From: Moringa oleifera
Taxonomy: Eukaryota > Streptophyta > Magnoliopsida > Brassicales > Moringaceae
Assembly (NCBI GenBank): GCA_021397835.1
Contig: JAJFZO010000902.1
Span: 592,001 to 656,000, forward strand
Direction of reading: 5' to 3'
Length of the DNA stretch: 64,000 nt
Position numbers and translations under genes: made by a program. Under the pieces are notes generated by a model. The model was not told the DNA's origin, ran no database searches, and saw only the letters and a program-made list of their open reading frames with translations. Positions 1-10,008 of the stretch are shown here, one piece after another. Positions within the stretch are counted from its first letter, which is position 1. The number at the start of each line of letters is the position of its first letter.

Positions 1-1755
1 AAAATCAATTAGTTTTAGGGCTCATTAAGTCCAATTATTTATTAAGATCAACTACACGTTAAGCATAATTTTCTATTTGACCTAAATAAATCTTAAGTCC
101 AACTAATTTTTAGGTGCGAAGAAATCATAGGCAAAATGAATTATTAGGCTCAATTACATCTTAAGCCTAATTATCTAGTAGGCTTATTTTTATATAAAAT
201 CCGATTAAATATTCAACCCATCTAATTTTTTGGTAGTAGACTCTTAGTCCAAATCAAGTATTAGTCTCAATTGATTATTAATTATTTTTATGACCCACGT
301 AATTTTTAGGCTCAATTTGCTACTAGGGTAATAGTTATTTCTCAATTTGCTCTTATTTCTTAAGCCTAATTATATTAAGCCTAATTTTTTGAAGGCCAAT
401 TTAGTTGATATGCGTAATTTGAGGCCAATCACTTATCGGATCAAATTATATATTAAGCCTAAATTTTTTCAAATTCAAACGAATCTCAGACTTAATTAAT
501 TACTAGGTCCCTTGAATTGGTAGACTTAAATTAACTGGTAATCTCAACTATAGATTTGTCTTAGTTAAATAATCTAATTAATTTTTGAGGCTAATTAATA
601 AATATTATTGCTCATTAGTCATTATGTCTAATTAATTATTATGTACAATTTATATTAAGTGCAATTATAATTTGGATCCAATTATATATTAGAGTTTATT
701 CATTAATAGCTCAGCTTATGCATTCGATTCACGCATGCTATGCTCAATTCTATTTTAAGTTCGATTAATACTTGAACACAATTATATTTTTGTTCCAATT
801 ATTCATAGATCTAATTGTAAATTTAAGCAAATTACGTATTGGGTCTATTTAATATGTTAAGCCTAGTACATTAAAATTTTAGGTTTTAGTGATTCTCAAT
901 GATAATTAAATCTTGGGCTCCATTAAATTCTTAGTCTTACTTAATTGTTAGGCCTAATTAATTATTAGGTCCTTATTCATTAGAATCAATTACACCTCAC
1001 ACAAAATTCTATATCTTACACCAAGTTTATTGTAATATATTTTAATTATATCTTAAGTCCTCTAATTCATTATGAGGTCTAATTATCTATTGGGCTCAGG
1101 TATTTACAAAGCCTAATTATATCTCAAGTCCAATTATAATTTGAATCTAGTTATGTCTTAAGTCTAGTTTGTTCTTAGGCCTATTAAGTCTATTATTTAT
1201 TAAGATCAATTATATATTAAGTATAATTTTCTATTTGACTTAAAAAAATGTGAGGTCCAACTAATTCTTAAGTGCAATGAAATCCTAGGTCAATTAATTG
1301 TTAGGCTCAACTACATCTTAGTCCTAATTATTTAGTAGGCTTATTTTTATATAAAATTTAATTAAATATTGAACCCATCTAATTTTTTGGTAGAGTAAAA
1401 TTTTAGTCCAATTTTTTGAAGCCCAACTAATTCTTAGACATAATTAAATCTAAAGCTCAATTAATTATTGGATCTGATTAAATTGTTATTCTCAATTAAA
1501 TCTTAGACCCAATCATTTATTAGGCCAATTTAGTTGACATACGTAATATGAGGCTAATTACTTATTAGATTAAATTATATATTGAGCCTAATTTTTTTTT
1601 TCAAATTCAATCGAATCTTAGACTTAATTAATTATTAGGCCCCATGAATTGCTAGACTGAAAAGTAATTGTTAATCTCAACTATATATTTTTCTTAATGA
1701 AGTAATCCAATTAATTCTTGAGATTAATTAATAAATATTACTGCTAATTATTTTC
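1..1755 (+). repeat. Higher-order direct duplication inside the array (about 0.6 kb, offset 1158 bp)
   Basis: Positions about 18-615 recur at about 1176-1755. Shared landmarks in the same order are the run ATTTTCTATTTGAC (68 and 1226), the segment with TAGTAGGCTTATTTTTATAT (near 176 and 1334), CCCATCTAATTTTTTGG, and the stretch ending in TTAATTAATAAATATTA. The offset of 1158 is close to 68 units of 17 bases. The array was therefore also amplified in blocks of many units. Confidence 0.75.
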
Positions 1756-1774
1756 TAATTTCATGCACGATGAA

Positions 1775-1920
1775 CCAAATTATATCTTAGGTCAACTTAT
1801 ATAATATTAGGCTTAATTATCTGTTAGGCCTCATAAATGTCCAAATTATATCTTAGGTCAACTTATATAATATTAGGCTTAATTAACTGTTAGGCCTCAT
1901 AAATGTCCAAATTATATCTT
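1775..1920 (+). repeat. 66-bp local tandem duplication
   Basis: Two copies of a 66-base segment (1775-1840 and 1841-1906) differ at one visible position and are followed by a partial third start. The segment consists of array units, so this is a recent local duplication within older repeat DNA. Confidence 0.9.
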
Positions 1921-4208
1921 TAGTTCAATTGTAATTCGGGTCCAATTATATCATAAACACAATTTGTGCCTAGGTTCAATTATTTGTTACGCTCACACAT
2001 GTTAGGTTCAATTAATTATTAAGCAAAATGATATCTTAAATTGAATAATTATTAGATCTAATTTTATTTGACTCAATTATGTATTTTTTATGTCGTTCTT
2101 AAGCCTAATTATTTATGAAGATAAATCATATATTATGCCTAATTTTTTGTGAAGTCCAATTAAATTGTAGACCCAACAATTATATATTTATTTGTCAAGA
2201 TAATTAATTATTACTCTCAACTAAATCTTAGGCATTATCACTTATTAGGCTAATTCACTTTTAGGCTCAATTGTATATCGAGGTTAATTTTTTACTAGGT
2301 CAAGTTGTACATTAAGCTTAATTATTTATTTAACACAATCAAATCTTGGGTCTGATTAACTACTAAGCCCAATAAAATACTTGATCTAATTAATTGGAAA
2401 TCTTAACTACATGTTTGATACAGTTAAATTTGGATATAATTAATTTTTGAGCCTAATAAATAAATGATAGTTGCAATTATTTGTTAGGTCTAACTAGTTA
2501 ATTATATTTAATTATATCTCACGTTCCATTATAATTTGGATCCAATTGTGTCTCACACTCATTTCATTCCTAAACCCAATTATATATTGGATCCATGCAG
2601 ACTATATTCAATTATATCTTACACGTAGATCTAATTTTATTTTAGGCTTACTAATTCATTTATCTCATTTCATTCTTAAATATTAGGTTCAATTATTAAA
2701 TATTAGACTTTATCAATTATTAGGCTCAATTCATTATTAAACTTAATTAATTATTATGCTCAATTATATCTTTGACTCACTTAATTATTGCACCCAATTT
2801 TTTCATTAGGCCTGCTTAGATATTAGGCTCAACCAATTCTTAGGCTGAATTAAATCTTAGGTCCAATTAACATTAGGCTTAATTGTATCTTAAGTTCAAT
2901 TATTTATTTGGCCAACTTAGTTCTTAAGCCCAACTTTATATCATGGTCAATTATTTCTATTAAGCCTAATTTTTTATTAAATCCAATGATATATTATACT
3001 AATTAAATTATTAAGCTTAACGAATTGCTAGATCCAATTAGTTGTTAATTTCAATTAAATATTCAACAAAATAAAATGTTAGTTCTAATTAACTTTTGAG
3101 TCTACTTCATAACTATTAGCTTCCACTTGTTGCTAGATCTAATTAATTATTATGCTAAGAGCTAATTGTAAACTAGGTCCAACTATATCTTAGCCTCAAT
3201 TTAATCCCAGGCCTAAATATGTATTCAGTTCATGCATATTACATTTAATTATACCTTAGCCCAAGTAAATCTTGGATTCTATTATATCTTAGGTGCTAGG
3301 AATCTTAAGTTCAGTTATATCTTAGATCCAATTTGTTCTTAGGTCTAATTATTTATTGGAATCATGCATGCTAGGTATAATCAATTATTAATCTATATTA
3401 TGTCTTAAATTCAATTAATTATTGGGTATAATTATATTTAAAGCTCAATTGTATATTAGATCCATTTCTTTCTTAGGCGTAATTGTCTGTTAAGCTCAAA
3501 TTTTTATTAAGCCTGATTATATTATAGGTAAAAACAATTTTTAGGCACAACTAAATTTTAGACCTAATTAATTCTTGGTCTAATTACAGATTGAAACAAT
3601 TTTTTTGTGGCCTAATTAGTTCTTCGTCCAATTAATATATGTTAAAGCTTAATTTGCTTTTAAGCTAAATTATTTCTTAGTTTTATGCACTCTAGATCCA
3701 ATTATACCTTAAGTGCTATAGTTAATTTTTTTATAAGACCCATTTATATCTTAAGAAAATTATCATTTGGGTCCTAATTATACGTTAAGGCCAAATTATT
3801 CTTTGGTTTGATTATAATTTTGATCCAATTATATTTTCCAAATATTTGTTGTACTCATGCATACTAAGCTTAATTACATATTAAATCTAATTAATTATAC
3901 TATTTAATTTTTTTAAGCACAATTATGTATTAAGCTCATTTCTTTCATATTTCCATTTATATAATAAGGTCAACTATTTTTTAGGATCTATCACAATAAG
4001 CCAAATTTTTTATTAGACTCAAGTTAATTTTAGTTCTAACTAATTGTTAGGCATAATTAAATTTTGGACCCAATTAATTGTTAGGTCCAATTATATTTTA
4101 TGCCTAACTATTTCTTAGGTCCATTTTATTATGTATATCATTTTTGCGTCAAGTCTAATTATTTAAGTTGCCCAAGTATATACCAAACTAAATCTTTTTA
4201 TTAAGCCC

Positions 4209-4484
4209 TATTACCATATTTAGCCTATGATGCTATGTGAATGATAGTTGTCATGCAACTTGGAAGATTTTCTAGAGAGGAGGTTATGGAAGCTTCTTCA
4301 GTGGTAGTGGATAGTTAGTATGCACTTTAGTAATCTTCAAAAGATATTTATTTCAGTCCACTAACTTTATTTTTTTTTGTCAAACAAAAATAGACCAAAT
4401 AATTTAATGATCAAAACTTAATGATTTTCAAAATTCCAATGCATGGAGGCTTGTTCCATGCACTAGTATTTATTTTCATGCATA
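4209..4484 (+). mobile_element. Partial 5' LTR of Ty3/gypsy element R1
   Basis: This segment is homologous to the first 265 or so bases of the LTR at 18935-19538, from the start (here TATTACCATATTTAGCC; consensus begins TGTTACCACATTTAGCCC) to TATTTATTTTCATGC. Homology to the other LTR copies begins exactly where the 17-bp array stops, which supports an LTR start near 4209. At 4484 the LTR breaks off and runs directly into protease/RT coding sequence. The rest of the LTR, the primer-binding site, gag and most of the protease are missing. Confidence 0.8.
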
Positions 4485-4757
4485 TGGTGTGATGTTGCCT
4501 CTATGGATGCTTGTCATCTGTTACTAGTTAGATCTTATCAATATGATAAAAATATGTTATGTAATTGTTATAAGCATACTTATTCTTTCAAAGTGAATGA
4601 TAAAAAGATCGTTTTACCTCCGTTGCAACTTATGGAAGCAAGTCCAACAGAGAAAGAAGTGAGTGCTCTTATGTCCTATTGTGAATTCAAGGATGAATTA
4701 GAAAGAGGTAGAGTTTTTTTTTTTTTTGCTATTATGGTTATAGAGGAGAACACATAG
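4485..4757 (+). pseudogene. pol: Ty3/gypsy pol remnant: protease-to-RT linker
   Basis: An open stretch runs in frame from TGG at 4485 through an internal ATG at 4503 to a stop at 4755-4757. It contains MDACHLLL, a Y-Q-Y-D motif and KKIVLPPLQL, typical of the segment between aspartic protease and reverse transcriptase in plant Ty3/gypsy polyproteins. The protease catalytic DTG region lies upstream in intact elements and is absent here because of the fusion to LTR at 4484. A T-rich run near 4713 has probably altered the local sequence. The same frame continues after the stop into the RT domain. The ATG is an internal methionine and not a true start. Confidence 0.85.
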
Positions 4758-5500
4758 CAGAATGAACCACCAAAACTCATTAAACCAATTCTGAATGGGT
4801 TTCAAGATGTTATCCCATAGGAGATTCCACATGGCCTTCTACCTTCGAGAGACATTCAACATCACATTGATCCTGCTCTAGGGGCTACTCTTCAAAATAA
4901 GGTAGGCTATAGAATGAGTCCTAAAGAGCATGAAGAGCTTCAATAGCAAGTTGATCGGTTGGTGCACAAAGGGTTGATTCAAGAAAGCATAAGTCCATGT
5001 GCTGTTCCCGCCTTTTTGGTGCCAAAGAAGGATGATTCTTGGAGGATGTGTGGGGTAGCCACGCTGTCAACGAAATCACAATTGATTACAGGTTCTCAAT
5101 TCCAAGGTAAGATTATTTGCTTGATCAATTGTATGGTGCATCTATTTTCCCTAATATGATTTTAGAAGTGGTTGCTGTCAAATTCGGATAACGCCTTGAG
5201 ATAAGTGAAAGACAGCATTTATGCCATTTGGATTATCTAATGCACCTAGTACTTTCATTCGATTTATGAATCACATACTTAAGCCATACATTGGTTCTTT
5301 TGTTTGTGGTTTACTTTGATGATATATTGGCGTATATCAAAAATGAAGAGGAGCACGTGGATAATCTTACATTACTTCTGTTATTTCAAGGGAGCAAAAA
5401 CTTTATACTAGTTTGAGAAAGTTTGAATTCTTTACTTAGAGTGCAATGTTTTTTAGGATACGTTGCTTCTTTTCAAGAATTATGATAGATCAAAGTAAGG
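4758..5500 (+). pseudogene. pol: Ty3/gypsy reverse transcriptase domain, degenerate
   Basis: Conceptual reading gives the RT entry motif EIPHGLLPSRD near 4821, then [14 protein letters not shown] near 5010, a D-Y-R-F-S-I-P block in a second frame near 5085, and the first catalytic aspartate in a third frame at 5158. [10 protein letters not shown] follows near 5220, and the catalytic Y-F-D-D box is at 5312-5323. At least two frame changes and several in-frame stops (for example a TAG within the helix near 4945) make it inactive. The 66-codon open frame 4959-5159 is the longest surviving piece. The order matches the usual RT fingers and palm. The family is clear from the motifs; the exact clade is not decidable by eye. 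Confidence 0.9.
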
Positions 5501-5599
5501 TAGAGGCTCTTATCAATTGACTAATAACTACTTCTATGCATGATGTTTAAATTTTTCATGGGTTCACTTCTTTGTACAAATGGTTCATTAAGGGTTTCA

Positions 5600-6085
5600 G
5601 TTTTATCATTGCTTCAATCATCGAATGCTTGAAAGTTGACAAGTTCAAGTGGAGTAGTGAAGCTAATTATGCTTTTGAGTTGTTAAAAAGAGAAGTGACA
5701 GAGCTCCTATTTTAATTCTTCCTAACTTTGACAAGGTGCGTAAGGTTGAATGTGATGCTTCTAGCATTTGTATTGGTGCTGTTTTGAGTCAAGAAGGAAA
5801 GCTTATTGCCTTTTTCAATAAGAAGCTTAATAATTGACGAAAGAATTATTTTACTTATGACAAGAAGTTTTATGCAATTTATAAAATTTGCATCATTGGA
5901 GTCAATATCTTCTTACAAAGCCTTTTTTCTTTGTTCTGATCATAAAGTATTGAAGTTCATCAATCACCAATACAAATTAAATAAGAGAAATGCCGCTTGG
6001 GTTGAGTACTTGCAATCTTATAACTTTGCCATCAAGCACAAATCTGACATTTAAAATATTGTTGTAAATGCATTGAGTAGAATCA
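5600..6085 (+). pseudogene. pol: Ty3/gypsy RNase H domain, degenerate
   Basis: The segment encodes a V-E-C-D-A-S motif with its aspartate at 5754, GAVLSQEGKLIAF, a Y-D-K-K-F-Y-A-I segment near 5856, C-S-D-H-K-V-L-K-F near 5933, and the domain end N-A-L-S-R at about 6068. In this family the position before F-Y-A-I is normally a catalytic glutamate; here it is lysine. Frame changes separate the first motif from the 82-codon open stretch at 5806-6054. The product would have degraded the RNA strand of the RNA/DNA hybrid during retrotransposition. Confidence 0.88.
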
Positions 6086-7119
6086 TTCGTTTTTATCAAG
6101 AGATTAAAGTGGTGGGATTTGATTCTTTCAAGGAAGTCTATGAGCATGATGTTGATTTCAACTCAATAGGACAGAATATCAGATTAGGTCCTTATAAACA
6201 ATTTTTTTTGTCTTCAATGGCTTTCCTTTCCAAGCTAATGCATTATGTGTTCCATCTTGTTCCTTGGGACAAGTGATTTCGATAATAGCTCATGGTGTGT
6301 TTGGGAGGACACTTTGGTAGAGGCAAAACTGTGGCTTCGGTTCAAACTAATTTCTATCGGCCAAGGATGTTTAGAGATGTGGACCGATTTGTAAAGTGAT
6401 GTAGAGTATGTTATTTGGCTAAAATGAAAGGTCAAAGTTTTGGTTTGCACACTCCTTTACTGGTGCTTAATGATCTATGAAAAGATGTTAGTCTTGATTT
6501 TGTTATGGAACTATCTAGAACACAAAGGAACAAAGATTCATTCATGGTTGTTGTTAATAGGTTCTTGAAGATGTATCAATTTGTTCCGTGAAACAAAGCA
6601 AATGATGCATCTCGTATTGCTGATTTGTATTTCAAAGATATTGTGAAGTTGCATGGCGTTAGATTGTTTCTGATCAAGATTCAAAATTCCTTAGCCACTT
6701 TTGGAAAGCCTTATGGAGGAAGCTGGGTACTTCACTATATTTTAGTAGCTCCCATCATTCCCAAACCAATGGACAAACAGATGTAACAAACAAGAGCTTA
6801 GGGAACTTGCTAAGAAGTTATGTTGACAAAAATATTCAGCAATAGGATCTAGTTTTTCCGCAAATGAAGTTTGCCTACAACCTGTTCCATGCACCATAGT
6901 ACAGTTATGAGTCCATTTAAGGTTGTTTATGGTGCTAATCCTATAGGTCCTTCAGATTTGGTTCCTCGTTTTACAATCACACAATTTAGTAGAGGTGGTG
7001 ATGAAAGGGCAAAATAGGTTAAAAAGTTGCATAACATTGTAAGAGCAGCTATTGATAAGCAAAATAAGAAATACAAGCAAATTGCCAATAAACATCAAAA
7101 GTAGATGGAGTTGAAATAA
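6086..7119 (+). pseudogene. pol: Ty3/gypsy integrase, N-terminal and core parts, split by an insertion
   Basis: The zinc-binding region keeps His codons at 6291 and 6310 and Cys codons at 6400 and 6409, with a TGA stop directly before the first Cys. The catalytic core shows the first Asp (L-D-F-V-M, GAT at 6496) and the second (S-D-Q-D-S-K-F, GAT at 6672). At the third catalytic position the motif reads T-N-G-Q-T-D, so Glu has become Asp (6780). Many in-frame stops are present. The C-terminal part begins with M-S-P-F-K-V-V-Y-G at 6907 but stops abruptly at 7119, where an 11.3-kb insertion starts. The reading resumes at 18457 after a 220-bp duplication. Confidence 0.9.
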
Positions 7120-8645
7120 ACTCAATTTATTCTTAGCCTAATGAAGTAGTAGGTTCATGTACGCTGAATTATATCTTGGACTCAAGTAAATCTTGGATCC
7201 AATGACTATTAACCTAAATTAATTCTTAGGCATAATTAATTGTTAGTCATATATTATTAGGCTAAATTATATCTGAGGCCTAATGATATCTCAGATTCCA
7301 TATCACATCTTATTAATTCTTAGACAATATTAAATCTTAGGTCTAAATAATTTTTAAATTCAATTAATCATTAAGTCATAATCATTTGTTATGCTCAATT
7401 ACATCTTGGATCTAATATTTCATTTGGTCCAATTATATGTTAAACCTAATTAGTTATTAGACCATATTAAATGTTAGGTCCAATATTAATTGAACCTAAT
7501 TATTTATAATCCCATTTTTAAACTGAGAATAATTATGTATTAGGGCCAATTTTGTCTTTACTTCAATTTGTTCCTAAGCAATTATTTTTTAAGCTCATGC
7601 ATGCTAGGCTCAATTAATTATTGGAGTAAATTATATTTTAGATCTAATTAGTTACTTGACATAATTACATATTAGGTTGAATTCGTTATTAAGTCTATTT
7701 CATTTTCAACCTAATAATTTATTAGTCCTAATTATGTATTAAGCTCAATTTTATTAAGTTCCATCAAATCTTATGCCCAACCAATAAAAATAAAATAAAA
7801 TTTTAGGCCCAGTTAACTATTTGGCCTAATCAATGTTTAGGTCAAATTTTCCTTGGGTCAAGCATAAAAAGCTCAATAATTATTAGACCTGATAAATGTT
7901 ACCTCAACCATTATTTGATCTAATTATATCCTAGGCTAATGCACATTCGGCTCAGTTATGTATCAGGCTGAATTATTTATTAATCTCATATCTTGGGTTT
8001 AATTATATTTGTCTCATTACATGGTAGGCCTAAATTTGAAGCCTAAATTTAATATGAAGCTAATTTTTTAGACCCAATTAATTTCAAGTCTAATTATTTC
8101 TTAGGTCATATTATTGACAAGACTCAATTATAACAATGTTAATAAATAATTAAGCCTATCGTAAGAGCTAAAGAACTTTCCTTGAAACCCAACAACCAAT
8201 TTAGTCACAATTAAATTTTGCGTTCAATTATTAGGTAGAATGTCTTAATTAATTATTATTAGATCTAATTAAGTGTTAGGCTCAATTACATCTTGACCCA
8301 CTTGATTAGGATTATTCAATTATCAAACCAAACTAATTTTAAGTCTTAGTTAAGTCTTAGGTCCAATTAATTACGAGGTTCAACTACAACTTAAGTCAAT
8401 TATTTGTTAGGTTAATTTAATTTTTAAGCCAAACTTTATATTGAGACCAATTATTTATTGATCAAATTATATATTAAGCCCAATTACATATTATACTTAA
8501 CTAATTATTAAACCCAATGAATTGGTATGTCTAATTAATTATTAATTTTAATTACATATTCAAGAAAAACAAATGTTAAATCTAATTAATTTTTAGGTTC
8601 ACTTAATAAATGTTAGGCTTAATTAGTTATTAGATCTAGTTAATT
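7120..8645 (+). repeat. 17-bp array, plus orientation (copy A of a shared block)
   Basis: Plus-oriented array units start immediately at the break in the integrase. The stretch is colinear with 24850-26340 and with 50840-51870. In a 109-base sample near 7527 it differs from 25200 at two positions. A short non-array motif common to all three copies lies at about 8160-8200 (contains GAACTTTCCTTGAAACCC). No gene is visible. Confidence 0.88.
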
Positions 8646-9540
8646 ATTGCTCATTTATAACCTCTAAATCTTAAACTATGACCCCTAAACTCTCAACTAT
8701 AATCCTAAATCTTAACTCTTAAACCGAAGCGTTAAACTATTAACTCTAAACTCTAACCCCTAACCTTGAAAGTGTAAACCATAAATGTTAACATCTAATC
8801 CATAAACCTTAAACCCTATACTCGAACCTTAAACCTTAAATGCTAAATAGTAATCGCTAAACACTATACTATAACACTAAAACCCTAAACCATTAAAGTC
8901 AAAACTCTAAAATTTAACCCCTAAACCCTAGACCTTTATCCTTAAAATCAAACCCCGAAACCTTACACCCTTATTCTTAATCCCCAAATACTCATCCTAA
9001 AATTTTAAACCCAAGCCTTTAAACCCTAAACCTTAACCTCTAAACCTTAAACTATAAAGTCCTATATCCCTAATCCTAAACCTTAAGTTTGAAATCCTAA
9101 ATCTGAAAACCTAAATCTTAACCTTTAAACCTTAAACTGTAAATCCTAATCTCTAAACTTTAAACGTTAATCTATAAACCTTAAAACCTAACCCGTACAC
9201 CCTCAGCATCTAAACTATTATATCTTAAACCTTAAACGCTAAACTTTAAGGCCTAAGCCCTAAATAGTAAACCCTTAATCAAAAACCAAAAACCAAAAAT
9301 CTTAAACTTCAACCCTAACCCCTAACCTTTGTACCCCCTAAGCCCTAATCCCTAAACTCTAACCATTAACACCTTAAACCGTTAACCCTAAACCCGTTAC
9401 TTAAAACCTAACCCTAAACATAAAACTCTAACCTTAAACCCTAACTTCCACTAGAACTTTAAACTTTAATCCCTAAACTTAATCCTCTAAACCCTAAACC
9501 CTAAATTTTAAATCCTAACTACTAACCCATAAACTATAAC
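8646..9540 (+). repeat. Degenerate interstitial telomere-like tract (CCCTAAA strand)
   Basis: The tract consists of imperfect CCCTAAA heptamers: AACCCTAAAC, CCTTAAAC, CTCTAAAC and similar, with a perfect double unit at about 9490 (AAACCCTAAACCCTAAA). It begins directly after array units with ACCTCTAAATCTTAAAC. The heptamer with three adenines is the common plant form. Decay is heavy, so this is not an active chromosome end. The same tract recurs at 26346-27285. Confidence 0.92.
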
Positions 9541-9822
9541 TCATAGTAGTAACAATAGTTTGGATAGAGTAGTAATAGTAGTAGTGCAGATGCACATAGT
9601 AGTAGATGGAGTAGAAGTAATTATAGTAGTAGTGGCAGTATTTTAGATACATGTAGTACTAGTTTGGACGGAATAGTAGTAGCAATAGCCATAGTAATAG
9701 CAATAGTTTTGGTTTAGATGCAGCAGTAGTAGAAGTAGTTTAGATAGAACTGTAGTAGTATTAATAGTAGCAACAGAAGTGGTTTAGATAGAATAGCAGT
9801 TGCAACAATAGTGGCAGTATCA
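9541..9822 (+). repeat. Degenerate TAG/AGT trinucleotide-rich tract
   Basis: Runs of AGTAGTAG, AATAGTAGTAG and GCAATAGCCATAGTAATAG are separated by TTTGGATAGA or TTTAGATAGA interruptions that return every 50-80 bases. The tract follows the telomere-like DNA and recurs at 27286-27562 in the same relative place. Open frames across it are low-complexity by-products of the triplet. Confidence 0.88.
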
Positions 9823-10008
9823 TGTACTCTAGCCTTTAAATTAATAACCTACAAATAATTGAGTCTAATAACTAATATGTGTTTGAGAATTAAATAAGCT
9901 TAATAAAATTTGGGTTAATATATAATGAAGTTGGTGTAAAAGCAAAATGACTTTTGCTTTTTGATTGTGTTTTTCTATTTATATTTAAAATTTTTGATTT
10001 AATATATA
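9823..10008. other. Short AT-rich unique stretch with a 10-bp perfect hairpin
   Basis: This stretch is shared with 27563-27735. It contains AAAAGCAAAA at 9938-9947 and TTTTGCTTTT at 9952-9961, a perfect inverted repeat with a 4-base loop. No coding potential is seen. Copy A breaks from its paralogue near 10000, where the left arm of a large inverted repeat begins. Confidence 0.7.

Larger units (their letters stand above)
1..4208 (+). repeat. 17-bp degenerate tandem array, plus orientation
   Basis: The whole stretch reads as consecutive 17-base units of the form CCTAATTATATCTTAGG / TCCAATTATTTATTAAG. Cutting the sequence every 17 bases from about position 29 keeps the TTARG end of the unit in place for at least twelve units without an indel. 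Individual units differ at many positions, so this is an old or fast-decaying array. No open frame of note occurs. I see no gene, promoter or structural RNA. The array stops at the first retrotransposon LTR. Confidence 0.9.

Noticed and set aside
1..4208. CRISPR-like array because of short regular repeats
   Set aside because: Units follow each other without spacers, diverge strongly and cover tens of kilobases. Other content is clearly eukaryotic.
6900..7119. Fungal repeat-induced point mutation as the cause of the transition-only pattern
   Set aside because: The telomere heptamer and element family point to a plant, where deamination of methylated cytosine gives the same pattern. I cannot fully exclude it without the species.
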